DNA from: Neolentinus lepideus HHB14362 ss-1
Lineage: Eukaryota; Basidiomycota; Agaricomycetes; Gloeophyllales; Gloeophyllaceae
Reading direction: 5' to 3'
DNA length: 64,000 nucleotides
NCBI GenBank assembly: GCA_001632425.1
Contig: KV425556.1
Span: forward strand, 265,597-329,596
Shown: positions 33,872-46,405 of the stretch, piece by piece
How positions within the stretch are numbered: position 1 is the stretch's first letter
How the letters are laid out: the number at the start of each line of letters is the position of its first letter
Translations under genes and position numbers: made by a program
Notes under the pieces: generated by a model
What the model saw: the letters and a program-made list of their open reading frames with translations, nothing else
Databases searched by the model: none
What the model was told of the DNA's origin: nothing

Positions 33872-35927
33872 TTATGCAGCCCCGTTGGCGCCTTCGACGG
33901 GCGAATCAATACCCATCTTCTTGCGCACAATCTCGAAAGTCTTCAGCATCTTCCTCCTGGCCCCCAGGGCAGCGACGCCTTTCTTCTCCAGGTCATCTTC
34001 AGTCATCACCACCATCTGTCTCCAGTTCATGCCCTCAAAGTTGGGCGTGTACTTGTGCAGCCTCAATGAGCGCAACCACGCAGCGACGTCCTCCAACACC
34101 TTCGGATCGACGTCCTCCTCGTCCTTCTTCTCCCTCCCACTCACAGACTTGTTACCAGTAGAGCGTCCCCCAGGGGTGCGATTATTGTTGTTGCGGTTGT
34201 TCATCTGCTGCTGCTGCAGACCCATGAACGGATTCAACCCAGGCTGGCCGAAACCTCCGGCGGCCGCTATCTGAGCTGCGAGCAGCTGCGCCTCAGGCGA
34301 CATGCCCAGTGCGCCCAGATTCGCCATGTTAAGCATATTCATGTTCATCAAAGGGTTCATCTGGCCCATCCCAGCCAAATTGGGGAGTCCAAGCCCTCCG
34401 GCGCCGGGGATGCCCATACCCAATCCAGGACTGCCCAGTCCCATTCCATATCCTCCCATTCCGAGTCCGGTCATGCTGCCGTCGTCACTGCCGCCAAATC
34501 TGTTTGATGAAGTCGCGGAGAGCGCTGGGCTCTTTACCCCAGACCAGCCGATCTGGCCGGCGAACCCACCGTTCCGCTGTTGCCCTCCAGACTGTTGGTT
34601 ACCCGGAGCTAACAGACCGTTGCCGTTGAATCCGTTATTCTGGCCGTCATTGCCGGTGCTCTGCTTGGAGCCGCGACGAATACCAGGCTTAGGGGGGTCC
34701 GACATCAAGGGGACGCGAGCGCCACTAGACCAGTCCGTCAACTTCGCAGCAGCAGCGTCCAAATTGGCGTTGGAGTCGCGGTTGTTCTTGAACATTGGCA
34801 TCAAAGGAGTATTCACCTGACTAGCCCAGCTATCCCCGACCATGGGCGACAATGCGCCTACGTCGAGTTCGCTTCCATTGCCCCTGGGCGACTGGAAGGC
34901 CTTAGCGAGGCCAGAGAAGTCCGTGCTCTTAGGCCTAGAGGATGTGCCTGGAGTGGGAATGAGAATTTCCTGCGCAGGAGAAGACGGCCTCTCATCCACT
35001 TGGCCAAGTGGGTTGGTGTTAGAGCCCCAGATCGCCCGACCATCGCCGCCAGAAGCCAGCGGAGGAGCAGAAATGCGGTGTGCGGCATTCCTAGCACTGT
35101 TCAGCTTGGCCCTCTGCTGAGCGAGAGTGGAGGCCGGGTCACCAGGGTTTGGGGACACGAGGTTGGCAGACTCCGGGGAGAGGAAGTTGGATGAGCTGTC
35201 CAACGCAAGCGACTGCCGGTTGGCACTGAAGTTGCGAGCCGAAGGGGAAGCCGGCATCGGAGACTTCAGTCCCGGTGACTTCAAGCTCATGCTAGCCAGC
35301 TTAGCCTCCATCTGGGCCTGCATGGAGCTTCCGACAGCAGGGCTGAGCAGAGCGGTCATAGGATCGGCCCTCGCCATCTGCTGAAGGACAGTAATAAAGA
35401 ACCTAATCTGTACTTGTGTCGAATGTTGTAAAAGACTGTAAAGAGCGGCTGTGCGCTCGGCTTCAGAAAGAACTTTGAACCCTGTGGAAGATGAGTTATA
35501 GATGAACCATGGACTGTTGTAGACTGAAGACGTACATTGCTCGATGGCGCTCAATTCTTCTTTGAAATTGACATCCAGTGAGGCTGCAGCCATCTCCTCG
35601 AGCATATCCTCGTAGCTCTGGAGGTTTTCAAACCATTGGTCGATAGCATCCGCTGTAAGAAAAGGTCAGTAAAACTCAATATGGAAATCACTATGGATAT
35701 GGACCTTCTGGAGTTTGGAACATGCCTGCGCCGCCAAGCAGCTCACTCGTGGGTCTGCCTGCACCCGAGATCCCGCCAGGACGGGGAGAAACAGGGGGAG
35801 CATTATGGTTATTGCGAGCGGAAGGCCCCATGGACTGGCGCACGTTAGGCGACCGGCCATTTTCGTTGCCACCTGGCGCCGGCGAGTGACTGGGACTCGC
35901 CGGAGGCTGTAGAGTAGGCGTCGACAT
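33872..35927 (-). CDS. VTS1: Vts1-type SAM-domain RNA-binding protein
   Basis: Post-transcriptional regulator of the Smaug/Vts1 family, which binds hairpins with a CNGG-type loop and recruits the CCR4-NOT deadenylase. The N-terminal exon is Pro/Ser/Asn-rich. Two short introns (about 35,654-35,705 and 35,484-35,543) join it to the conserved alpha-helical N-terminal domain, which includes ASLDVNFKEELSAIEQWFKV, AERTAALYSLLQHST and IRFFITVLQQMARADPM. A long low-complexity middle is rich in Gly, Asn, Met and Pro. The C-terminal SAM domain reads LEDVAAWLRSLRLHKYTPNF, then GMNWRQMVVMTEDDLEKKGV and GARRKMLKTFEIVRKKM. About 640 residues, similar to other basidiomycete Vts1 proteins. A housekeeping gene, single-copy in this window. 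Confidence 0.95.
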
Positions 35928-38900
35928 GAAGGAGAATAAGAATCAAGGATAGCAATGAAAGTTGTTCACAACTCCTTTGGTAAAATGTCCGCGTTGCAAG
36001 CAAGGGTCGACGTCGAGTCGGGAATGAACGAGCTAGAATCAAGGCAGCACGCGAAGGTAGTGTACGTGCGACGTTGTGTCTAGACGCGACCAGCGGATCC
36101 TGCCGGTCTAGGAAACGACAATACGACGATGCGAACGACGTCGACAACGTTGGCCAGCTAACAGCACAAGAACGGGAAGAAAGGGCAATTGTGGGTGTCA
36201 GGGCGCCACCGCTGTCCTCAAACACCCCATGGCAAATGCCGCAGCAACACGTGGTGCCATCAGTCGAAAACAGCCTTCATGATCAAGTTCACTGTTATAA
36301 TCATGAACGTGATGCGGATTTCAGGATTACAAGTCTATTACTGGTAGGTGTTTCATGTCAAAATACATGCACTTCGTATTCATTTACACTACAGGCTGGA
36401 TTTATGCTCTTAATTCAGCCGACTTACGAGGTGCAGACCGAACATTCATAGTGACTACCAGTGTCAATCCAAAGGACAGCTCAGACAACTCTTGTTCGGA
36501 AACTAAGGCTTTACTTGCTTGGCAGTCATTACATGTACGCTGTATTATCAAAATATAATCCATCACTCATTACTGATGTCATCAATCAATGACAATCTGG
36601 CGCAGTACAGACGTGTCCTCCAGAGACACAGCTAAAGTTTGTAGAAGGTGGCGTGTATGAAGCAGGAAGATACCTCTTGGAAGCGGACCTGACAGATGCA
36701 GAAGCCGCGCTCACCAATACTTTACTGCCACCGCGGCAGCACTGTCAAGGAATGATTGCAGCATGGATGCCCGAAGTGTGAAACGTTGTAGGAACAAATC
36801 CTGAACAATCTGCTCTAGTTGGCGGCTGGCACCACTGATTTCCATCGCAGGGTAGTGATGAGGAGACGGTTTGGTCTCAGATTGGAACGCTCGGCGTCAG
36901 TCGATGATACTAACATCCGATGCATAGCATATCAGGAAGACGCGTGTAGTGCGAGTTTTGTGTGATTTTGCTGTCGATTCATCCCTTAGAACTGTCAGGA
37001 CGACCAGGACCATTCACATATATGCTTAGACCGTGAAGAGATTGCGGTCGTCCTAATCCACGCTATACTTCTGTTGGATGGAGGGACCAAGTCCTCCACA
37101 AAATGTGGCAAGACAGGTCGAAGGAGCGCCAGTTTAATTTGCGAAAAAAAGTATCAGTTGGTTATCAATGAAACATAAAACAATACTCTTGGTGATCACC
37201 TCGTATGCTGTTCGTGTTGGGCATTCTAATATCCCGCTTAAAGATATAAGCGACAGCTGGCGGCACTAAAATGGGCCTAATACATCCCGATATGAATGGA
37301 TATACGCACTCATGATCAAAGCACCGAGGCTAGCCTAAGGTTGGCCTGTTTATACCGAGGGATGTCGTCAAGTTACTATTGCCATATGCTTTTGTGCAGG
37401 TGAGTGTTCTTGTCCACGAGAATTTTTATCACGGGTTCCGCAATAATTTCAGAGGCTATGGCTCTTTGGTCTAACACTGGATATTGAATATTGAAAGGTG
37501 AGCGACTTTAGTGCCCTTGGTCTATTTCAAGAGCGAATTATGTCTGCGTCTGAGAGACCAATCAAAGATCGCCATGCTCCCATAGTTATTCTTCCCGACT
37601 TGCCGATCAAACTTCTCAGAATAGCTTATTTAGGTTCGATAACGATTACCTTACCGACGAAACGTGGGTTCTTACGCACCAGCCGCCCTGGTACTTATGC
37701 ACCGGTGCTCACGAGGCATTTAAGCATTTTTTGGGTTCCCAATAACGCATAACTCCGTACTAGGCGAAGGGCTGATTGATTTTCTGATTTTTCTAGCCGG
37801 TCCATCAGTTTCCGCAAGACATCGGCGGAAATAAGCCTAGATGCGAGGTATGATGCCAAGTCAGCGCCCTTCAAGTTCGTCCGGCCACGTCTGACACGAC
37901 GCTCTCAAAGGACACCAGTACTTCATTTATAGTGGTCGGTCTCCCCCCAAGTTTCGCCCGAGTCCATTCGCTATCCTTGTGATCGTGCTTTCAAGCGTCA
38001 GAGCAGAGCTTTGACAGATATACTGCTTCCATGTCTTCGCAGCCAGTCGCATTTCGGCGCCGGAGCAATAAGCACTACGTCAAGTTGCACAGAGGCATTG
38101 ACTGAGCCATCAAGGTACACGCGCATAATAACAAGGAGTTCAAGTTTAAATATATGTGTCGAGATCGACAGCTGTCCTTGCGTAGACAGCCTGCTTGAAC
38201 CCAGTTTCGTAAGTTTTTCCATCTTGCGGAAGAGACCTCTGTAGCGGGAGCAGCGACGTATGCGATGTCGGTGTGCCTTCATTGGGATAACCCAGGACTC
38301 CTACTGTCATAGGGGAGGAGGGGGGAGTTGGAGGCCTCGTTTCGCTCTTCTCCATGCTCATGGGGTGCAGTCCAATCGAAAGGGTCTTCTTATTCCTCTT
38401 CGCCGCTTTAAGATAGCGCCTTCATAATGTGTCCACTCCTGGTCCACCGCTTTCACAGTTGTACGTGTCCCGGTTCCCGGTTCCCCGATAAACCCGCTAT
38501 CACCGTTTCGAATTTTTTGATCCTCGCACCGGTCACTCAAACCAGTGGACAGCGTCAACTCCACTAGTAAGTTCTGGCCTTAATGGAGACTGACTATCGA
38601 AGTCTCGGTGCCTTGACAATGCGTGCGTGGAAATTAGGACGGTGAGAATTCCAATAGAAAGGTCAGTTAGCAGCGTGTCCGCACGCATGCATTCGCCATC
38701 ACCTTCGGGAACCCGTGCCCATATTTTACGGAGACTTGTTGGAGATCGGTAGGCATAGGTAAGCACCCGAAGAATCAACGGGCATCTGTCGTCCGGCATT
38801 AATGAATAGGATTGATTACATCTCTACGGGGCAAGATATTATAAGACATTATTCAAATACGATAGAGTCTTTAAACGGTATGTTCGCAGCTTCGTTTCGG

Positions 38901-38952
38901 AAGGATGATATGCATCAGTCATCAAAGAAATTCTACAAATGAGATCTCTCAG
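35928..38952. other. 3-kb stretch without a convincing gene
   Basis: The right side of the VTS1 promoter lies here. An open frame without its own Met at about 36,603-36,781 reads PPETQLKFVEGGVYEAGRYL and ends in a stop after AAWMPEV; it may be the last exon of an unrecognised gene or a remnant. Minus-strand frames at 38,146-38,361, 38,358-38,564 and 38,533-38,799 lie in a row but could not be joined into a protein of known type. A plus-strand frame at 37,498-37,752 also has no features. I see no transposon signature. Confidence 0.4.
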
Positions 38953-39969
38953 CTAGAGAGCCCAGCATCCAGGACCGCCGTTCCCGCGATCCAGCCACAT
39001 TTCTTTGGCGGCAGTCAAATTATAATCGTCCAGGTTTGTCTGCGCCGCCAACATCGTGATTTTGGGTCCCCCCGATTCGCCGCTGAGGTCTTGCAAATGT
39101 TCTCGTATGAGCTCATACGGTAGAAAACCTGGACTGAAGATCCGAAAATTCGTGGAAGGCTCGGGACCCATCTGTACCACAATTTCTCGCAAACTCTCTG
39201 GCAGCTTGGGGCGCTCCTGTTCAGCGTCGAGAGCGCGGGAGGCAGGCAGCTGCCTGGCCTTCAGCTCATATGGGTCGCGCCTGCTCTGCTCCAACCCCGT
39301 CATACGGATGTGCGTGACGGACGGCCCAAACAGAGGTAAGAGCCTCAACACATGGTCCAAGTGGTCTACGTAAGGACCTGCCAAATGTACCCGCTTCAAG
39401 TTCGGAAATAGTTCGACGGTCTCGGTGATAGTTACCGGACATAGGATGTTGGCATCCTGCACCGTGAGTTCCTCGAGGACGGGTAGGCAGACGCCGATAT
39501 GGGTGAACTCAATCTGACTTTCGGGAGGAATGAAAAAGGACAGAACCCGAACAGTAGGCGCGACGGCGCGCACGAGGCGGGCAACAAAGAGAGAGGCCTC
39601 TTTCCCTTCCTCGTGAAGTCGATCTTTCCAGGCTCGGATGGCCCGCAGACTGGCCTGCCTGTCCAAGCCGTCTGTGTTTGGAGTCTCGGGACCTTTAGGA
39701 CCCGTGAGGAGCAAATTATGGACGTTGCGATGGCGTGAAGGGAGTTTCTCGAGTAGGATGTGAAACTTTCGAAGCTGGTCGTAATTCTCTAGAGAGACGG
39801 ATTGGAAGCGGACGCGGCGGGAAGCATCGCGAACGTATTTTGAAACCGCGGATAGCGACGAGCCAGTCTTGCCGCCATCTGTGCAAGCAAAGGAAAACAT
39901 CCTTTCACATATTTCAAGAGGTATCTTGTCCATGGTGCCCGACCTGAATGCCCGAAAAGGTCCGTCCAT
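38953..39969 (-). CDS. F-box-like protein of Agaricomycete type
   Basis: Single-exon frame of 338 codons. An N-terminal F-box-like segment (DKIPLEICERMFSFACTDGG, then SLSAVSKYVRDASRRVRFQS) matches the pattern of the large, expanded F-box families of mushrooms. Further on, leucine-spaced strands such as LPVLEELTVQDANIL and LFPNLKRVHLAG suggest an LRR-like substrate-binding region. Such proteins are expected to act as SCF ubiquitin-ligase adaptors; the target is unknown. A Met at about 39,933 (MDKIPLEICERM) is an alternative start that fits the F-box position better. Confidence 0.8.
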   Translation of the reverse strand: MDGPFRAFRSGTMDKIPLEICERMFSFACTDGGKTGSSLSAVSKYVRDASRRVRFQSVSLENYDQLRKFHILLEKLPSRHRNVHNLLLTGPKGPETPNTDGLDRQASLRAIRAWKDRLHEEGKEASLFVARLVRAVAPTVRVLSFFIPPESQIEFTHIGVCLPVLEELTVQDANILCPVTITETVELFPNLKRVHLAGPYVDHLDHVLRLLPLFGPSVTHIRMTGLEQSRRDPYELKARQLPASRALDAEQERPKLPESLREIVVQMGPEPSTNFRIFSPGFLPYELIREHLQDLSGESGGPKITMLAAQTNLDDYNLTAAKEMWLDRGNGGPGCWAL

Positions 39970-40599
39970 AGAAATTTTGGAATCAGTCCGACCGTTCAGC
40001 CGGATGAGTTACGGTACTTACGGGATGGTAGAAGGTCGTGTTGGCAGAGGGTAAATTGTACGCGTATCTGCAAGGTGCCTGTTTAAATAGTGTATTCGCG
40101 CGAGGCGTGTTGCCCTTGCAACAGGCAAACCTAATATTCACAACTGATCGGGGCACCGATATCGCATAATGACATGCCGGCGCTCCTTCGAGGAGTGGGA
40201 TCCGGAGCTTGCGAGGCTGTGAAACCATGATGCACTTGCTGGAAGTGTGTGCGTGCCCGCATTCTTGGCTATTTCTGGACAAGCAAAGGGCGCCGTCGCA
40301 ATTATTGAATACCCTCGAGCTGCGCTTCCGAGACAAACTTTGACAGAATCAATGTGAACAGACACGCACATGAGATAAAGCACCCCTGACTTCACTGCGG
40401 TGCGCTGCAGCTGAGCACTACTTCCGAAGCGGTTCCTTACAAGGCACGAACTGCCTAGAAACTGCGTATCTGAGGCCTTCTTTCATTAGTGCTGTATCAT
40501 ACAAATAATGCCATCTATATCTGTACAAGGGAAGATTGCAAGACTATTAAGAAATTGGGCGTCCAAACAGTTGTTATAAGTTATGTATATACTTCCGAT
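39970..40599. other. Intergenic between F-box-like gene and GDH2
   Basis: Holds the upstream region of the F-box-like gene and the 3' flank of the glutamate dehydrogenase gene. Minus-strand frames at 39,983-40,395 show no features. Confidence 0.5.
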
Positions 40600-43500
40600 T
40601 CAACGCGAGAGATCGCGTGCGAAGTGGAAGAAGTCTACGCTGGAAGCATTGACTCCGTATTTGTAGATCTAAGAAAGTACGATGAGTCTTTCTGTGAAAG
40701 GAAATACAAAGTCGAGGCACTTACAAAATGAGATGCCACCCAGCTTGAGAACAGGGCGCGCTGATAGGATTCAGGCAGCCTTCTCAGCAATTCGTCCAGG
40801 CCAACCTGATCGACAAGGGTCTTGGGAATGGCACGCCTTATGACACCCTTTTTACTAGGCTCGTCATCAAACAGGTCGGAACTCTCCAGCTCTGCCTGGA
40901 GGTTATTCAGGGTGCTTGACAATTCATCCGAGATGGTCGTGCGCGCTTTAGAGCCCTGCAAGCGAGCATGTTCCCGCCAGATACACTGGAACTCCGCAGC
41001 CGCATTTTCTGTGATCTTCTCTTGGATATCACGAACGTAACTCTGGTAGAACGCCGAAGGATTCCCATCCTTGAATATCATATGGTCCACATACTCCTGC
41101 GTAGACAACGCAAGGCCGGCCAGAACTTCCAAAGAGGAACTTGTCACACCGCCTGATGGACACGTAAGAAGACCGTAATGCAGTAAGTATAGTCGCCGTA
41201 CATACCCTTGTTTGTGCTGGAATCCTTGAAAAGGATAACCTTGCGCTTTTCCAAGAATAGCCGTGAGGGTTGCGCGATGAAAAGATTGGCGCCTTCCACA
41301 ATGTACTTGTAGTGCGGTTTTCCTTCAGCGTCAAAGAGAGCGGCGACGTTGGAAATATTCACGGCTTCAGGCCTGCACCCCAGAACGTGTAAGTTCAGTA
41401 TCACCTTGGACTAATGCTCCAAACTGCTTACCGTCCTCCGCACGGAACAAACAAATCGGCTTTGAAACGGAGATGCGCCGTGTTACGGTAATCCGTTCCA
41501 TCAATGATGACTTCTCCCGCTATATATACAAAATCCCGACCGTCAGACGCCCAAATTGCTGTAACAAAACATCAAACGCTACGCACAGGGCAACTTCACA
41601 TCCTGATCTTCGACCTTGACGAGGTATCCATCCTTCGACAATTTCGACGTGTCAAAGTGCGCGACCGGCTTCCTGAGCTTGGCAAGGCGGACTAGCTCTT
41701 CCCTGTTAAGCCCGACCGGATCGGCGAGTACGCCGCTACCATCAATAACGGCGACCGTCTTATCCGAGCTAAGCAGGATCTCGTCTGTATCAAGTTAGCA
41801 CATCTCCATACTTGGGGTTGGACAACGTGGCGCTTACTGGAGCCAAGATCCCCATCTGACAATATATCAGCACGCGCGTATACCGACAAACACCGACGAC
41901 CTTACCTGGTCCACCTGTTTGTACCTTCGTGATATCCTTCTCACGGAGACCCAACTGCTTGTATATCCCAAGAACATACTGCCGGATAGACAACGAGGTC
42001 ATGCCATAAGTATCATGCGGCACTCCGCCCAGGTGCTCAGCGCTCTTTCCAGTCGTGAACGACTTCCACCAGGTCTCAGCGCCGCGGTCGCGGGCATGCA
42101 CTACATGTCCGTTATTATCATCAGTCTCAGGTACGCAAGATGTGACACTCACTCGCTGCCCAATCCATCATATCCGCCGTCCCCTCTACACCCGACCCCT
42201 GCATCAGCACAGCCTCGAACAATCAAGTCCAAGATACGTACCATCCGGACCAAAGAAAAGCATCTCAGGTCTATCATACAGATCCACGATAGGTTCCTTG
42301 ATACCGGGCGTCCTCCCTGGTATGAGCAAATCGACGATAGCCTGGCTCGAAGCGTTAGCGCCAAGCGCACCAAGGGGCCGCACAACAGCTTACATCGACG
42401 TATTTCTCAAAGCACAGTCTCGGGCTCGCCCCTAGCGAGGGCAGGATCGTTCCCTTCGCGCCTCCTTCTGGGATATCTTTGTTTTTCAGCGACTGCGTCG
42501 ATGCAAGGCCATAGTTCTCGTCAAACCTGTGGTATGCCACCTGTCAAGATGCGCCGCAAACACGAACGTGCTGCAACTTACAGCTGCCTCTGGTTAATGG
42601 AATAGTTCCTGTGGAATACATTAGCGCCACCGAATTGTGCACTAGGGAATCAACCAACTCTTTATTTCTCGACATGACAATCCGAATACCACCTCTAGCA
42701 ACATCCCTAAACCGGATGTGGAAGCCTCGAAATTCGTTACCTGATAACGTCACATCCCATTAACCCACATACAATACCCAAACAACTTCCACAACACTCA
42801 CCAATGACAAAGAACATCCCAAACGGCTTCCTCGGATACTCCACCTCCGGCAAGAAATCCGGCCTGAGGCGGAACGACAGCGCAACCTTCGTCGGCTGAT
42901 AGAAGTTCGTCTTGAGCACGTGCCTGCAAACCATCCCGTCAGCCGGGCCCGCCACACTAACTTAGGCTATAGCAAACGAACTTGTTGAAGATCAGGAAGC
43001 TTTCGAGAACTTGCAGCTCGTGCTTGTTCGGCACCGTGCGCCGGATCTTGTCGTACAGCTCCTGGTCCGAGAGGGGCTGCTCGGTCTGGAGGCGTTGGTA
43101 GGAGAGTGTTGGCCTGTGCACGCCGGTGTGTCAAATATGTGGGAGTGAGTGAGTGGAAGAGGACGTACATCAGCCGAGACGCCTCGTTGTTCGGGTAATG
43201 CACCATCGCGAAGTTCACATACAGCATCCGGATCTGGGCACCACACGTTCATAAATGTTTCGTACAGCGTTTCAAGCACTCACCAACTCCGGATGAGCGT
43301 GTATGACCTGCGCGATGCTCTCGCGAGTGAACGTCTCCTCCCTGAACCTTCTCTTGATATCGTTCAGAGCCTCCGCGTGTGCAGAGTTGGTCTCGTCCAG
43401 CAGGTTCTTCAATGCCAAGTACGCCGGCCCTAGGCGGTTACAGAAGTGCTGTGCGAAAATCCAGCCACAGTCTACACGACGCGGAAGTCAAAGATCAGTA

Positions 43501-44906
43501 TTATCAGAATACGATAAGGAGTGCTTACAAGCGTAAGTAGCTTCCTGGACAGCGTGCCCCGGGCCTGCGTTGACGATGAAGAACGGGTTGTCCGGGAGGC
43601 AGTACAGCAACGAAACCTCCTTCATGATCTGGAAGATAGAGTGCTCGATCGGGGGTGCATTGGTATTAGGGAGGGGGTTGAGGTACAGCGAGATGATGGT
43701 AATGCCATTGGAGAATTGCTCTGATATATGAGTGGTCAGCACCATCCTGTCGAGAGAGAGAATGGAGAACCAGCTCACCGACATATTTTCTGGCAGAGTA
43801 CAACGAATAGAAATGGTACAAATTCGAGAGGGCGCTGAAGAACCGACTCGTCCCGCCCATCTTGTACCCGATGACCATCCTCCGCTCGCGACTGCCCTCA
43901 ACCTCCAACACCTCAATCACCGGTCCGTACCGACTCTCGACCTGCCATAGCACATCCTGGTATATCTTCAACGTGTGCTCGCTCGCCTTCTCGAGGAACA
44001 CCCTGTCAGACACCTTGCGGATGTCCGTCTTTGCGTCCGGAGAGGACGTTGTGGGCGCGTCGGGGGCAAAATTGCACTTTGTGACAAAGTAGCAGCGGAG
44101 CTGTTGGGAGGCGGTAGCGGAGATGGATCCGGTCGAACGGTACGTCTCCAGGCGGTAGCAGTTCGACGGGGCGGCTTTATCCAAGTAAAGCTCATCAATC
44201 CTGCGCGAAAAGTGAGTATATGCGCTCTTTCGCAAAGCAGTTCCCTTACCTCGTCTCGCAAGTCGCCCCGGGACCCTCTGTAGAGGTCCGCCCGGGCGCG
44301 CTGGTGTGTATGAACGTCGCGCCGCGCTCGTCCATCTTCTCGAGATCGATGACGAGCTTGCTCGGGTCATGCTTCGTGTACGCGAGGACCTTGGCGCCGA
44401 AAAGCGCAATGATGTGGTCTGAGACGACTTCAACGGATTCATTCTGGAAGTAGGTATCGTCGATACCGAGATGGTCGTAGAACCAGTTAACTTCGTTCAC
44501 GACAAGCTCGCGCGGAATGAAGCCCTGTGAAACGTGTCAATATACGCGTATACATGCATTCCGAGCTCATATGAAGCATAGTAAAGTATTTTTGGAGCTC
44601 AAAAAATAGCTAGGGCTTTGACACGTCTGTTTCATACTCTCGAGCAACAGAGATGATGGAGCAGATTTCTATGGTCGCGTTCAAGACTCGACTGATGAAA
44701 CGCACCTTGGCTGTCACATTCGTCTGCACCTGGACGCGTTGCTCGTCCTTCTCCTTAAACACGGGTGTCGAATACCCAGGAATGTTTTTGATACGATGCA
44801 CCGAGGCATCGCTGCTCGACATGGCTCCCGGCACATTCAAGAACGCCTTGCGAGACTCCTCCAAGGACGCATCGTCCGGCGTGTGTATGCTCGGCGTCGA
44901 GGTCAT
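40600..44906 (-). CDS. GDH2: NAD-specific glutamate dehydrogenase, large fungal type
   Basis: Catabolic enzyme that deaminates L-glutamate to 2-oxoglutarate and ammonium with NAD+, in mitochondria or cytosol. The order of segments follows fungal GDH2: an N-terminal part from MTSTPSIHTPDDASLEESRK, GFIPRELVVNEVNWFYDHLG, and the regulatory half with FFSALSNLYHFYSLYSARKY. The catalytic core carries NEFRGFHIRFRDVARGGIRI, then NKDIPEGGAKGTIL (conserved PEGGAKG with catalytic Lys), TADMMDWAARHARDRG and HDTYGMTSLSIRQYV. The nucleotide-binding region includes VAVIDGSGVLADP and LFVPCGGRPEAVN. The protein ends SVDFFHFARDLSR after an intron at about 40,670-40,727; the stop is at 40,600-40,602. About 1,050 residues by estimate and more than ten introns. 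No defects seen. A highly conserved housekeeping gene. Confidence 0.95.
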
Positions 44907-45260
44907 TTTCCCTCGTCAATGTCGTGGACGACTGTAAAGGTAAGAGAAACACGGTAAACAATGGCCTGCATCCTGTCTGGCTTCCCGCTTTTATATGAAC
45001 TGGAACTGAGGACGTCAGAAAATCAAGATCGTCGGCTGAGGGTGACAAGGGGCCAGAGTCCTGCCTTGGGAATAGGACTCCGGCCAGCGCAGTACTGCCT
45101 CCAGGAGTTGCGCCTCCTACCCGGTCTGCACGGTGACCTTTGCCACGAGTGCGCTATTGCCCGCAATTATGGCGATGCCTTGCCAACGTTCGTATTCTCA
45201 ATGGTGTATTACTCTCAAGCATGCACAGCGGTTGCAGTATATCTGAAATTCTCTTTTGAA

Positions 45261-46030
45261 ATGGCTTCACAATGCGTCTTCTGGGGTTGCGGGTGGCCTC
45301 GATTGAACCGCTCGTGCGTACGTGCGTCGTTTGGGTATGTTCCGGCAGACCCGGAAGAGATCCTTGGTTCAGCAGGTGATGTCCACATGACCGATTTCTG
45401 TCCGATTTTCTTACCGTATCCTCATCACCCTCTCGCAAACTGTCCGGCACGACGCAACAGCCTGCGCGTTGGCCGGTAACCATAACCAGTTTGTAATGCT
45501 TTCGGAGTCTCTGCCCTGCCACGGAACTACGGGTCTGGATCGGATCATCGACATAAATGCTGTGTTGCGGCACCGGACAGTCGTCTAAAGGTACAATTTT
45601 CTCTCCGGGAGGCTGGAGCAAGTTCACGGCTTAGGTCTCCTGTGGTTGTTCTTTTCTCAACAATAAACCCTTTCAGCAGATCGCCATTGCTTCGTTGTGG
45701 TAAATGTCTGGTGCACCTAGTCCTGACTGTTTTTATTTCGAGGGTTCTATCCACAACTACTCATGCATGTCATGCCGCGTGGCGCAATTCAACGAATCGA
45801 GGTGACAACTTGAAGCCTTATGACGAAGAGACTTCGGTCTGGATCTCGAGTCTTCCATTCCCGAATATTTCACCACCAGTAAGGTGGCGCGTGCTTTTTG
45901 CCTTTGTTCAAATTCTGCGATAGACGTCACACCTGCCGAGCTAAAATATTATCCGAGCAGGTGAGTGGCGGCGTTGGCACTTGCTTAACATGGCTTCACT
46001 GTTTCGTTATCGGGTGCACGTTAATCTACC
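45261..46030. repeat. 0.77-kb direct repeat, left copy
   Basis: Matches 55,907-56,685 along its whole length in the same orientation, starting atggcttcacaatgcg and ending gttaatctacc. On the minus strand both copies share a frame with RLRKH, CVVPDSLREGDE and VRKS; on the plus strand both share WRNSTN, PYDEE and LPFPNISPP. Both end with PAEL followed by Lys or Asn and YYPS, then a donor gtgagtgg. Length differences between copies in these stretches are multiples of three. No known protein was recognised. Confidence 0.75.
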
Positions 46031-46405
46031 TTGAACCAACATTGGTCTTGAGCAAGGAGCGTCCCAGACGAAAGGCTAGCGGTGAAGGTATAGCGAGGTT
46101 GAAGGGAGAGTCGAAGGACCTGTACGACGCACTCGGTGTCTTCGAGATCTTGCCGGTATCTATAAATCGAGAAATATCGCGCTTCTGCAACCCGGGTTGC
46201 CAAACTAACAAAATTAAAATGTAGTGTACCGGGGTTGCCAAATAGAATAATCCCTGGATTCTACTGTGCAGGGCCTAGTACTCGGACACACTACAGTGTT
46301 TGCCCCATCCTGCACCCTCAGGTTATCGTATCTACTCAAGATTTTCTTCAAATTGACGGCAGACATTGCCTCTATCATCCTATGTATCTTTTGTAATTTT
46401 ACATG

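Noticed and set aside
37498..37752. 84-codon plus-strand frame
   Set aside because: No features or neighbours to support it; length is within chance for this base composition.
38146..38799. Possible three-exon minus-strand gene
   Set aside because: The frames could not be joined with good splice sites into a protein of recognisable type. Kept only as a note in the intergenic entry.
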